DNA of 64,000 bases, from assembly GCF_014640435.1 (NCBI RefSeq), contig NZ_BMGY01000020.1, forward strand, positions 18,228-82,227, given 5' to 3'. The stretch comes from Hymenobacter frigidus. GTDB taxonomy: Bacteria > Bacteroidota > Bacteroidia > Cytophagales > Hymenobacteraceae. The position numbers and the translations under genes are program-made. Of the stretch, positions 1 to 8,297 are shown one piece after another. The stretch's first letter is position 1; each line of letters begins with the position of its first letter. Under the pieces are notes generated by a model. The model ran no database searches. It saw nothing but the letters and a program-made list of their open reading frames with translations, and had not been told where the DNA came from.

Positions 1-1
1 T

Positions 2-766
2 CGTACCATTACGCTCACGCAGGCCCCGGCCATAACCGTTACGACCAGCGCCACCCTGCTCACAAGTTTTAATGGCGCGCAACCGCGCACCCTCTACCGT
101 GGCTACGGTGCCCAGTCCCTGGAGCTTCGCGGCGTAGCTACTGGCGGCATGGGCGGCTACACCTACACCTGGGCCCCGGCCACTGGCCTGAGCCGTACCA
201 CTGGCAATACTGTCACGGCCAGCCCTACCGTCACGACTACCTATACCCTTACGGTTGTCGACGCCAATGACTGCACGGCGGCCATCAGCCAGGTCACGGT
301 AGTCGTGCTGGATGTGCGTTGCGGCAATAAAAACGATAAGGTGCTGGTATGCCACAACGGCCACGAAATCTGCATCAGCGCGAACGCCGTGCCCGCCCAT
401 CTCAACGGCCACCCCGGCGACCGGCTGGGTAGCTGCATCGCCCCGCTGGTGCTTGGCGCCCAGGGCGCATCCAGTACCCCGGCCGCCCCCGCTACACTGA
501 AGGAAACTGCGCTGCTGGAGGCCTTCCCCAACCCGTTTGCCAACAGCACAACGGTACGTTTCCGGCAAGTCGAAACAGCTGCCGTGCAGGTGCGCGTCTA
601 CGATGGTCAGGGGCGCGTAGTAGCGGTGCTTTTCAACGGAGTAGCTGAAGCCGACCGGGAATATTCGCTCGTGTTGGATGCTACCCCGCTAGCCACCGGC
701 ATCTACCTCTGCCGGTACGAAAGCCTGGGTAAGAGTATCACCCAACGCTTATCCGTGACCCGGTAA
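2..766 (+). CDS. T9SS-sorted secreted protein, C-terminal part (5' end outside window)
   Basis: The reading frame is open from the first bases, so this is the C-terminal 254 residues of a longer protein. The visible part is Thr/Val-rich with PKD/SprB-like beta-sandwich sequence (YTYTWAPATGL, then TTTYTLTVVDANDC). A Cys-containing linker follows (VRCGNKND, VCHNGHEIC). The last ~80 residues form a type A T9SS sorting domain: FPNPFANSTTVRF, VYDGQGR and ATGIYLCRYE are the usual blocks. Known biology: such proteins cross the outer membrane through the type IX system and are anchored or released after the domain is removed. The upstream function cannot be told from this fragment. Confidence 0.85.
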   Translation, partial: RTITLTQAPAITVTTSATLLTSFNGAQPRTLYRGYGAQSLELRGVATGGMGGYTYTWAPATGLSRTTGNTVTASPTVTTTYTLTVVDANDCTAAISQVTVVVLDVRCGNKNDKVLVCHNGHEICISANAVPAHLNGHPGDRLGSCIAPLVLGAQGASSTPAAPATLKETALLEAFPNPFANSTTVRFRQVETAAVQVRVYDGQGRVVAVLFNGVAEADREYSLVLDATPLATGIYLCRYESLGKSITQRLSVTR

Positions 767-816
767 CGGCGATGCAATAGGTTACCTCACCCGGCGACCG
801 CACACTGAAGAACTGC

Positions 817-850
817 AAAAAAGCCATCGGTTTCTATCGATGGCTTTTTT
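817..850 (+). terminator. Rho-independent terminator of the T9SS cargo gene
   Basis: AAAAAAGCCATCG and CGATGGCTTTTTT form a perfect stem around a short loop, ending in a T run, about 50 bases after the stop at 766. The stretch from 767 to 1100 holds only this and the terminator of the tRNA gene. A short open frame at 840-1046 has no recognisable features and I do not call it. Confidence 0.85.
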
Positions 851-1063
851 GGTGACTACTATTTCTCAAGCTGCCGAGTATTCCGGTTCTGGCTTTCTAC
901 ATCAATTACCCAAAACACTGAAGACAAGGCTCCCATTCAAACCAAACAGCCGTAGAACCGGCGTTTCTGCGGTCATGACCGCAGAAATAAGCAAGCCACA
1001 CAAGCCCCAGGACCAGCGCCAACGTGGCCACGCCCCCTACGCTTAGGTGTTGCCTTAAAAAAC

Positions 1064-1098
1064 AAAAAAGCCTCTAGCGCAATGCTAGAGGCTTTTTT
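1064..1098 (-). terminator. Terminator of tRNA-Phe
   Basis: AAAAAAGCCTCTAGC and GCTAGAGGCTTTTTT pair around a 5-nt loop. On the minus strand this lies directly 3' of the tRNA-Phe gene and ends in a T run. Confidence 0.85.
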
Positions 1099-1100
1099 CG

Positions 1101-1173
<73 letters not shown>

Positions 1174-1347
1174 GCTTCCCCGCCATGCTTGAGGGCGCTT
1201 AGGGGACCGCAAAGGTACGATAGCAAAGCAACGACGCAAGAAACCACGCAAAAAAAGTACCGATGGGCGAATATTTTCCCGCAAAGTATTCGGCATGCCG
1301 AGTATATTCGTAATCACAAAGCCTTCTGTCTTGTTACCTTTACTGAC

Positions 1348-2739
1348 ATGTTGCAATCCATCCTCTTTCTACTGCTGCTCGTGGCGGCGTTCGGCCTGTT
1401 TGCGTGGCAGGTCCGAAAAATACGGGCCAATATCCTCGTTGGGCGCGACCGGGACATGAGCGGCAACGTCGCCGAACGGTTCCAAAAAACCCTGCTGGTC
1501 GCGTTTGGCCAGCAGAAGATGTTCAAGCGCCTCACCCCCGCCCTGCTCCACCTCATTGTGTACGTGGGCTTTCTGGTGATTAACGTGGAGGTGCTGGAAA
1601 TTGTGGTCGATGGCCTGTTCGGCACCCACCGCTTCCTCAAGTTTCTGGGACCGGTGTACGACGGGCTGATGGCGACCAACGAAATCCTGGCGGCCCTGGT
1701 GCTGGTGGCCGTGGCCGCATTCTGGTGGCGCCGCAACAGCAACCCACCCCTCAAGCGCTTTAGCGGCCCCGAGCTGCGCCTGTGGCCCAAGCTCGACGCC
1801 AACATCATTCTCTACGTCGAAGTAGTGCTCATGATGGCCCTGTTCTTCATGAACACCGCCGACCTCAAGCTGCACCAGATGGAAGGCCAGGACCTGCCGG
1901 GCACCTTCCCCGTCAGCAACCTGCTAGTGGGTCTGCTACCCACCAACGTGGCCACCCTGGAGGTGCTGGAACGCACCGGCTGGTGGGCACACATCATCGG
2001 CATCTTCTTGTTTCTCAACTACCTGCCCAGCTCGAAGCACTTCCACATCATCATGGCGTTTCCGGGGGTGTGGTACTCGCGCCTAGTGCCGCAGGGGCAG
2101 TTTTCCAACGTGGAAAGCATCACCAACGAGGTGAAGGCCATGATGGACCCCAGCTTCGTGGTGCCGCCCGCGCCCACCGCGGCCGATGGCTCGGCGCTGG
2201 CCCCCGCACCTTTTGGGGCCAAGGACGTGGAGGACCTGCCCTGGACCAACCTGCTGGCCGCCTACTCCTGCACTGAGTGCGGCCGCTGCACCTCGGTGTG
2301 CCCCGCCAACCTCACGGGCAAGCTGCTCTCGCCCCGCAAAATCATCATGGACACCCGCGACCGGGTGGAGGAGAAGTACAACTCGCCGCTGATTTTTCAG
2401 CCCAACGTGTACGGGGCCGAAGCCAAGCACGAGCCCATTACGGACTTAGCCAACGCCACGCTGCTACGCGGCAAGGTGACACCCGAGGAACTCTGGGCCT
2501 GCACCACCTGCAACGCCTGCGTGGAAAGCTGCCCGGTGAATATCAACCCGCTCGAGAGCATCATCGAGATGCGCCGCTTCCTGGTGCTGGAAGAATCGGC
2601 CGCACCCAACTCGCTGAACGTGATGTTTTCCAACATTGAGAACAACGGCGCGCCGTGGGCCTTCTCGCCATCGGACCGGTTCAACTGGGCCGATGAGCTG
2701 TTTGCTACGGAGAAGCAGCCCGCAGCGGTGGTCGCGTAA
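1348..2739 (+). CDS. Membrane-bound dicluster Fe-S protein (HdrC/NarI-like)
   Basis: 463 residues from the ATG at 1348; an earlier in-frame start would run the gene across tRNA-Phe and is rejected. The N-terminal half has about five hydrophobic segments (residues 1-20, then helices containing HLIVYVGF, LVAVAAFWW, VVLMMALFF and HIIGIFLFLNY). Histidines in these helices resemble the haem-binding cytochrome part of NarI/DsrM proteins. Two 4Fe-4S clusters are clear: CTECGRCTSVCP at ~308 and CTTCNACVESCP at ~385. Family knowledge: such proteins pass electrons between the quinone pool and a CCG-domain partner, and that partner is the next gene. The physiological donor or acceptor is unknown. Confidence 0.9.
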   Translation: MLQSILFLLLLVAAFGLFAWQVRKIRANILVGRDRDMSGNVAERFQKTLLVAFGQQKMFKRLTPALLHLIVYVGFLVINVEVLEIVVDGLFGTHRFLKFLGPVYDGLMATNEILAALVLVAVAAFWWRRNSNPPLKRFSGPELRLWPKLDANIILYVEVVLMMALFFMNTADLKLHQMEGQDLPGTFPVSNLLVGLLPTNVATLEVLERTGWWAHIIGIFLFLNYLPSSKHFHIIMAFPGVWYSRLVPQGQFSNVESITNEVKAMMDPSFVVPPAPTAADGSALAPAPFGAKDVEDLPWTNLLAAYSCTECGRCTSVCPANLTGKLLSPRKIIMDTRDRVEEKYNSPLIFQPNVYGAEAKHEPITDLANATLLRGKVTPEELWACTTCNACVESCPVNINPLESIIEMRRFLVLEESAAPNSLNVMFSNIENNGAPWAFSPSDRFNWADELFATEKQPAAVVA

Positions 2740-2755
2740 TTAACAACACCAATTG

Positions 2756-2868
2756 AACGTCATGCCGAGCGCAGCCGAGGCATCTCGCGTGTGGCACTAA
2801 CTCAACCGTTGGGCCGTCAATGGCTACTGCTGCACGCGAGATGCTTCGGCTGCGCTCAGCATGACGTT
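2756..2868. repeat. Palindromic GTCATGC repeat, copy 1 (full)
   Basis: Outer arms AACGTCATGCCGAGC and GCTCAGCATGACGTT face each other; the inverted similarity continues inward through GCATCTCGCG and CGCGAGATGC. It starts 16 bases after the stop of the Fe-S gene and lies between two genes that look co-transcribed. The same element recurs at 15491 and 27090, with variants at 3815, 9512, 17460 and 34279. Confidence 0.9.
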
Positions 2869-2884
2869 TTAAATTATACCCATC

Positions 2885-3790
2885 ATGTCCCCAACCACTC
2901 CCGCTGCTGGCGAAAAGCGCCAAATCAACGTTCCCGTCATGGCCGACCTGGCGGCCCGCAACGAGTCGCCCGAAATCCTGTTCTGGGTGGGCTGCGCCGG
3001 CGCTTTCGATGACCGGTACAAGCGCGTGACCCGCGCCTTCGTGCGCATTTTGGAGCATGTGGGCACCAACTACGCGGTGCTGGGCCTGGAAGAAAGCTGC
3101 ACCGGCGACCCGGCCAAGCGCGCCGGCAACGAATTTCTGTTTCAGATGCAGGCCATGACGAACATCACGACGCTGAACGGCTACGGCATCAAGAAAATCG
3201 TGACGGCCTGCCCGCACTGCTTCAACACCATCAAGAACGAATACCCCGCCCTGGGTGGTGATTATGAGGTAATTCACCACAGCACCTACCTGCAGCAACT
3301 CATCAACGAGGGCAAAGTAGGCGTGAGCGGCGGCGAAAGCTTCAAGGGCCGCCGCATCACCTTCCACGACTCCTGCTACCTGGGCCGGGCCAACAATATT
3401 TACGAAGCCCCGCGCGACGTACTGGCCGCCCTCGACGCCGACCTAGTGGAGATGAAGCGCAGCCGCGCCAACGGCCTGTGCTGCGGCGCGGGCGGGGCCC
3501 AGATGTGGAAAGACGCCGAGCCCGGCAAGAAGGAAATCAACATCGAGCGTACCGAGGAAGCCCTGGCCACCCTCAGCGGGCAGGCCGAAGCCCTAGCCAA
3601 CCTAGGCGGCGTAGAAACCGAAACCAGCGCCCCCGGCCCGCACGATTTGCAGGGCAGCATCATCGCCGTATCGTGCCCCTTCTGCATGACCATGATGAGC
3701 GACGGCGTGAAAAACAAGGAACAAGAAGGCCGCGTGCAGGTGTTTGACCTGGCCGAGCTGATAGCCTCCGCCGAGGGCATCAACGCCTAA
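2885..3790 (+). CDS. CCG-domain (HdrB-like) Fe-S oxidoreductase subunit
   Basis: 301 residues, soluble. Two cysteine-rich CCG domains are visible: WVGCAGAF (C37) with ESCTGDP and TACPHC in the first half, then HDSCYLGR, LCCGAGGAQ and SCPFCMTMM in the second. Family knowledge: this domain (HdrB, GlpC, LutA, SdhE types) binds a non-cubane 4Fe-4S or similar cluster and reduces disulfides or accepts electrons. It follows the membrane dicluster protein, separated only by a palindromic repeat, so the two probably form a membrane-attached HdrDE-like electron transfer pair. The substrate cannot be told from sequence. Confidence 0.9.
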   Translation: MSPTTPAAGEKRQINVPVMADLAARNESPEILFWVGCAGAFDDRYKRVTRAFVRILEHVGTNYAVLGLEESCTGDPAKRAGNEFLFQMQAMTNITTLNGYGIKKIVTACPHCFNTIKNEYPALGGDYEVIHHSTYLQQLINEGKVGVSGGESFKGRRITFHDSCYLGRANNIYEAPRDVLAALDADLVEMKRSRANGLCCGAGGAQMWKDAEPGKKEINIERTEEALATLSGQAEALANLGGVETETSAPGPHDLQGSIIAVSCPFCMTMMSDGVKNKEQEGRVQVFDLAELIASAEGINA

Positions 3791-3814
3791 CGGGCTTCTT
3801 TTTGAAGAAATCGA

Positions 3815-3908
3815 AACGTCATGCTGAGCTTGTCGAAGCACCTCTACCGCGCAACTAATTTTGGTTGGTACAGCGGCAGAGATGCTTCGACAAGCCCAGC
3901 ATGACGTT
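3815..3908. repeat. Palindromic GTCATGC repeat, copy 2 (variant core)
   Basis: Outer arms AACGTCATGCTGAGC and GCCCAGCATGACGTT match copy 1, but the inner arms read TTGTCGAAGCACCTCT and AGAGATGCTTCGACAA. The inner sequence differs from copy 1 while still pairing with itself. It begins 24 bases after the preceding stop. Confidence 0.9.
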
Positions 3909-3991
3909 CTTTATTGTTGCAATAAGTCCTCCGGAGCTGCGTTTTTACTAAAACGCTACGGCTACGCTACCAACCAATAATTCTGCGCCTC

Positions 3992-4504
3992 ATGCATATT
4001 GCCTTCCACCAACTCCCGCCCGACGCCCGGGTCTGGATTTACCAAGCCAACCGCTCCCTTACGGACGCAGAAATGACGGCAACCCTGCCCGCCCTGGCCC
4101 GGTTTGCCGAGGAATGGACCAGCCACGGCCGCAGCCTGCTGGCCTCGGCCGGGTTCCGGCATCAACAGTTCTTAGTAGTGGGGCTGAACGAAGGCGTGGC
4201 CGGCGCGAGCGGCTGTTCCATCGATGCGTCGGTACGCTTTGTGGCGCAGCTGGAGCAGCAGCTGGGCGTGGAGCTGCTGGAGAAATCACGCCTGGCATTT
4301 TTGCCGGCCGGTACGGTTCAGGTTATGACGCGAACAGAATTGAAGGCGGCAATAGCCGCCGGCGCGCTCACGGCGAATACGCCATATTTCGATAATACGA
4401 TAGCAACCAAGGGTGAGTTGGATACAGAGTGGCCCCGGCCCGCCGGGCAAACCTGGCTAGCCCGCTACTTCGGGCAGGAAGAAAAAAACCCGCAGCTTGC
4501 ATGA
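3992..4504 (+). CDS. Conserved Bacteroidota protein of unknown function
   Basis: 170 residues, soluble, no signal peptide, starting MHIAFHQLPPDARVW. Relatives in Bacteroidota are sometimes labelled ABC transporter ATPase, but I see no Walker A, Walker B or signature motif, so that name has no support here. Conserved-looking blocks are VWIYQANRSLTDAE, a GASGCSID-type patch and WLARYFG near the end. It sits alone between a palindromic repeat and the OmpA lipoprotein gene. Function unknown. Confidence 0.75.
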   Translation: MHIAFHQLPPDARVWIYQANRSLTDAEMTATLPALARFAEEWTSHGRSLLASAGFRHQQFLVVGLNEGVAGASGCSIDASVRFVAQLEQQLGVELLEKSRLAFLPAGTVQVMTRTELKAAIAAGALTANTPYFDNTIATKGELDTEWPRPAGQTWLARYFGQEEKNPQLA

Positions 4505-4609
4505 ATGCTACTCAAACGTAGTATTATTGCTAACCCAAAAATGCCGAATGGAGAATGCTTCCCGGTGCCCCGCTTCCCTTCCCTCCCCACCCCCACCACT
4601 ATTCCATCC

Positions 4610-6532
4610 ATGAGGAAACTATTATTCATCTGCGCCGCGGCCGGCTCCGCCGCGCTGCTGAACGGCTGTGCTACCACGAGCAGCCTGAGCAAAGGTGACA
4701 AACAGTTCGCCCGCGGCCAGTATGAATTGGCGATTCCCTTGTACCAGGCCGACATTGCCAAGGGTAAGAACGCTGCCATCTCCAATTTCCGGCTTGGCGA
4801 AGCTTACCGCCTCTCAAACCGGGTGGAAATGGCCGAGCCTTTCTACAAAGCCGCTTTGGATGGTGGCGTAAAGAATGCCGATGCCGGCTTCCGCTATGCG
4901 GAAGCCCTGAAGGCCAACGGCAAATACGACGAAGCGGCGGCTCAGTTTGCCACCTATGCCAGCAGCGGCGGTAACCGCACTCTGGCGGTCCGCGCCGACG
5001 GGGAAAGCAAGAACGCCACCGCCAGCAAGGAAGTGGCGGCTACCAAGAATAAGTACGAGGTGATGCCGGTGGACGCCCTCAACTCGGCGGCCTCGGATTT
5101 TGGCGGCACGATGATGGCCAGCACCGGCGAACTGGTGTTTGCCTCGGGCCGCGACGGCAAGAAATTCCTCGGCAACGGCGAGAATTTCAACGACCTCTAC
5201 GCCATTAAGTTTGACAACGCGGCGACCATGACCGGCGGCACGGCCCACAAGCTGGAAGGCCCGTTCAACTCCGAAACCAAGCACGAAGCCAGCGCGACCT
5301 ACACGCCCGACGGCAGGACGGTGGTGTTTGCCCGCTCGAACGACGGCAGCAAGAAAGGCTACCTGAGCGTGGACCTTTGGATTTCCTACAACAAAGCCGG
5401 GGCCTGGAGCGAGCCCGTGCTGGCCAACATCAACGACCGCTCCGCCGACGACTTCTCGCCGGCTTTTGGGCCCGATGGCACCACGCTGTACTTCGCGTCG
5501 AGCCGCAAGGGCGGCCAGGGCGGCAACGACCTGTACAAGGCAACCCTGGGGCCGAACGGCCGCTTCTCGCCGGCCGAAAACCTGGGCGAAAGCATCAACT
5601 CGGCCGGCAACGACAACTTCCCCGGCGTGGCCCCCGATGGCACGCTGTACTTTGCTTCGGACGGACGGCCCGGCGTGGGTAAGCTCGACATCTTCATGGT
5701 GAAAAGCGGCAAGCCGATGAACCTGGGGGCCGACGTGAACAGCGCGGCCGACGACTTTGCTCCGGTGCCAATGGCCAACGACATGGGCCTGTTCAGCTCG
5801 AACCGGGCCGGCGGCAAAGGCTCCGACGATGAGTACATGTTCAAGAAGAAGGCCCTCAAGCTGGTCACCTTCTACGCCGACGGTACGGTGCTGGAGCGCG
5901 ACGACAAAGCCAAAACCACCCTACCCGTGGCCGGTGCTCAGGTCAGCCTCACCAGTGCCAATGGCCAGCGCCAGACCGCTATCAGCGGCCCGGACGGCAA
6001 GTTCAGCCTGAAGCTGGACTCGGTGACGAACTACACGCTGGTGGCTGACCGCGCCGGCGACTTCGCTGCCCGTGGCAACGTGAGCACCGTGGGCCGCAAG
6101 CCCAGCCAGGACCAGCTGCCCAACCTGACCAACGACATTCGGGTGCCGGTGACCCTGACGCTGAATAAAATCATCCTCGCCAAGGCCATCGAAGTCAAGG
6201 ACATTCTCTACGACTACAATAAGTACGACATCCGCCCGGATGCCGCTACACACCTCGATACGCTGGTGCAAACGCTGGTGGACAACCCCAAAATCTCCAT
6301 CGAGCTGAGCTCGCACACCGACCAGCGCGGCAAAGACGCCTATAACCTCAAGCTTTCGCAGCAGCGCGCCCAGGCCGCCGTCGACTACATCGTGAGCAAG
6401 GGCGTGGACAAGGCCCGCATCACGGCCAAGGGCTACGGCGAAACCCGTCCCATCGTGCTGAAGCCCACCACGGAAGAGGAATACCAGCAGAACCGCCGCA
6501 CCGAATTCCGGGTGACGCGAGTGGCCAAGTAA
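4610..6532 (+). CDS. PorE-like OmpA-family lipoprotein (TPR, beta-propeller, OmpA)
   Basis: 640 residues from the ATG at 4610, which gives a lipoprotein signal MRKLLFICAAAGSAALLNGC with the lipobox Cys at 20. Domains in order: TPR-like helices (~25-130), PD40/WD40-type propeller blades (~150-420, with repeats such as TPDGRTVVFARS and GPDGTTLYFASSRKGG), a carboxypeptidase-regulatory-like beta sandwich (~435-510), and a C-terminal OmpA peptidoglycan-binding domain (~530-640; SHTDQRGKDAYN, LSQQRAQA, GYGETRP). This order and length match PorE, the periplasmic peptidoglycan-linked component of the type IX secretion system. Bacteroidota carry several paralogues, so PorE itself is plausible, not proven. 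Confidence 0.85.
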   Translation: MRKLLFICAAAGSAALLNGCATTSSLSKGDKQFARGQYELAIPLYQADIAKGKNAAISNFRLGEAYRLSNRVEMAEPFYKAALDGGVKNADAGFRYAEALKANGKYDEAAAQFATYASSGGNRTLAVRADGESKNATASKEVAATKNKYEVMPVDALNSAASDFGGTMMASTGELVFASGRDGKKFLGNGENFNDLYAIKFDNAATMTGGTAHKLEGPFNSETKHEASATYTPDGRTVVFARSNDGSKKGYLSVDLWISYNKAGAWSEPVLANINDRSADDFSPAFGPDGTTLYFASSRKGGQGGNDLYKATLGPNGRFSPAENLGESINSAGNDNFPGVAPDGTLYFASDGRPGVGKLDIFMVKSGKPMNLGADVNSAADDFAPVPMANDMGLFSSNRAGGKGSDDEYMFKKKALKLVTFYADGTVLERDDKAKTTLPVAGAQVSLTSANGQRQTAISGPDGKFSLKLDSVTNYTLVADRAGDFAARGNVSTVGRKPSQDQLPNLTNDIRVPVTLTLNKIILAKAIEVKDILYDYNKYDIRPDAATHLDTLVQTLVDNPKISIELSSHTDQRGKDAYNLKLSQQRAQAAVDYIVSKGVDKARITAKGYGETRPIVLKPTTEEEYQQNRRTEFRVTRVAK

Positions 6533-6552
6533 ACGGACTGCATTGTTTTATG

Positions 6553-6588
6553 AAAAAGCCCCCAAAACTTCGGTTGCGGGGGCTTTTT
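6553..6588 (+). terminator. Terminator after the OmpA lipoprotein gene
   Basis: AAAAAGCCCCC and GGGGGCTTTTT form a stem with a loop of about 14 bases, ~20 bases after the stop at 6532. Confidence 0.85.
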
Positions 6589-6717
6589 CGTGCGTGCTCT
6601 ATCTGTAAACCAGGCGCGAACAGGCGCATTGGCACCGAGGTTCCGAACGTGGCATACCTTTTGAAAATGCCGTACCACCGGCTCAATTCACGGGTTGGCT
6701 ACTACTTCCTTTTCGTT

Positions 6718-7656
6718 ATGAAAAAGGCTTTACTCCTCGCCTTGGCCGGTTTGTTCTCGGCGGTGGCTCCGGCACTGGCTCACGGGCCCGCACCGGCTAA
6801 TGTCAACTTCGCATCTGAGCGCGGCGTGCCGTTTGGTCTCGTGCTCGATGGCCGCCCGCTTACCCGGGGCGTGGCCCGGCAGGTGCACGTCGACCAGCTG
6901 GTGCCGGGCGTGCACTGGGCCGATTTCAGCGTGCCCACGGCCTACGGCGGGGTGGTGCGTTTCCGCAGCCGCGTGTGGCTGGAGCCCGGCCTGGAAACCA
7001 CCTTCGTGCTCATCGCCCGTCCCGGCCGGCCCCTCGGCCTGCGCCAGGTGAACGCCGTGGCTCTCTACGGCCCGAACCGTGGCAATGGCTACGGCCGCAG
7101 CTCCAGCGGCCCCCGCTACAACAGCCCGGCTCCCTACGGCCAGGGAAACTACTCTCCCAACGGCCCGGCCCCAACTTATCCGCAAAACGGTGGCGGCTAT
7201 TATAACAACGGCAGCAGCAATAACGGCGGTAACGGCAGCTACGATGATGATGATGACGACGGTGACGACGACTATGGCAACAACGACGGCACGGGCCACG
7301 GCAACGCTCCCGGCGGCGCGGGCTACTACCCTGGTTCCGCGACGAGCAGCTACCGTAGCATTCCCCCGCAGGAAGTGGAGGGCCTAGTACAAGCCGTGCG
7401 GCAGCAGCGCTTCGAAGCCGGCAAGCTGAGCACGGCCAAAGCGGCCCTGGACCAGAGCGCCCTGCCAACCGACGACCTGAAACGCCTGCTGCTGGCCCTC
7501 GATTTTGAGGCTTCGCGGGTGGAGCTGGCCAAGTTTGCCTACCCGCACGTGACCGACCCACAGAACTTTACCCGCGTGTACCAGACCCTCAACTTTGAAT
7601 CCAGCAAGCGCGATGTTGAGCAGGCCGTGAGCGCCCTGGAGCAGGAGCAACGCTAA
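6718..7656 (+). CDS. Secreted DUF4476 protein with Asp-rich linker
   Basis: 312 residues from the ATG at 6718; the signal peptide MKKALLLALAGLFSAVAPALA supports this start over the longer frame. The N-terminal ~110 residues form a small beta domain of unknown type. Residues ~118-215 are a Gly/Asn/Pro/Tyr-rich low-complexity linker that includes an acidic run of 11 Asp in 13 residues near 175-190. The C-terminal ~95 residues are a DUF4476 domain (LLLALDFEASRVELAKFAYPHV, then FTRVYQTLNFESSKRDVEQAV). DUF4476 has no known activity. The Asp cluster could bind Ca2+, which is inference. Confidence 0.85.
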   Translation: MKKALLLALAGLFSAVAPALAHGPAPANVNFASERGVPFGLVLDGRPLTRGVARQVHVDQLVPGVHWADFSVPTAYGGVVRFRSRVWLEPGLETTFVLIARPGRPLGLRQVNAVALYGPNRGNGYGRSSSGPRYNSPAPYGQGNYSPNGPAPTYPQNGGGYYNNGSSNNGGNGSYDDDDDDGDDDYGNNDGTGHGNAPGGAGYYPGSATSSYRSIPPQEVEGLVQAVRQQRFEAGKLSTAKAALDQSALPTDDLKRLLLALDFEASRVELAKFAYPHVTDPQNFTRVYQTLNFESSKRDVEQAVSALEQEQR

Positions 7657-7678
7657 TCTGGCCACCGGACTAAAAAAT

Positions 7679-7717
7679 GCCAAAAGGCCGCTATCGTGAT
7701 GATAGCGGCCTTTTGGC
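7679..7717. terminator. Bidirectional terminator between DUF4476 and DUF4293 genes
   Basis: GCCAAAAGGCCGCTATC and GATAGCGGCCTTTTGGC pair perfectly around a 5-nt loop. It lies between two convergent genes and has A and T tracts on both sides, so it can serve both. Confidence 0.85.
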
Positions 7718-7736
7718 TTTAGCGCGAGCTTGATGC

Positions 7737-8207
7737 TTAGCGCAGGCGGTCGGCGCTGCGCACCAGCTGCTCGTCGCGGCGGATGAAGCGATTGGCCAGC
7801 AGGTTGAGCAGCAAGGCCAGCGTGGGCAGGTAGAAAGCCGTGAGGAACTGGCCTTCCAGCTTGAGGTTCAGCAGCTGCTCGCCCTTATTCGAGAAGTAGA
7901 ACGCGGCCCCGAGCGTGGCCGTGATGAGCAGCAGGTTGACAGACCCCAGCAGGAGCTGCTTGGTGCGGTTGCGGAACTGGAAAATCTCAAACACCGCCAC
8001 GGCGGCCGAGGCGGCGGCCAGCAAACCGATAATCCAGACCGTCCCCGGGGCGGGCACCGCCAGGCCCTTGGCATCGAAGCCGAAAGCGGTGAGAGTCAGT
8101 TCCTGGTTGGTAAGACCGTCGATTTTGTGCCACAGCGGCAACGCCAACAGGCTGAGCATGGCCAGGGCCAGCAACAGTAAAAACACGCTTTGGATTCTTT
8201 GTATCAT
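7737..8207 (-). CDS. DUF4293 integral membrane protein
   Basis: 156 residues starting MIQRIQSVFLLLLALAML; an upstream in-frame Met would add 20 residues that interrupt the first helix, so 8207 is preferred. Four transmembrane helices are visible. The ending FIRRDEQLVRSADRLR is the hallmark of the DUF4293 family, restricted to Bacteroidota. Its function is unknown. It is convergent with the DUF4476 gene and divergent from the thiolase gene. Confidence 0.9.
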   Translation of the reverse strand: MIQRIQSVFLLLLALAMLSLLALPLWHKIDGLTNQELTLTAFGFDAKGLAVPAPGTVWIIGLLAAASAAVAVFEIFQFRNRTKQLLLGSVNLLLITATLGAAFYFSNKGEQLLNLKLEGQFLTAFYLPTLALLLNLLANRFIRRDEQLVRSADRLR

Positions 8208-8297
8208 CTTTGCTGTATTGTTAGAAAGGGGCCCGGGCTTGTGCCGGGGCCACAAATTTAGTCCCATCCGGCGCTTGCGCCGCTATTGTTACTCCGA

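Noticed and set aside
840..1046. 68-residue open frame after the first terminator
   Set aside because: No recognised domain, low-complexity end, and no promoter; likely chance.
3992..4504. ABC transporter ATPase label for this Bacteroidota protein
   Set aside because: No Walker or signature motif; the label appears to be propagated in databases.
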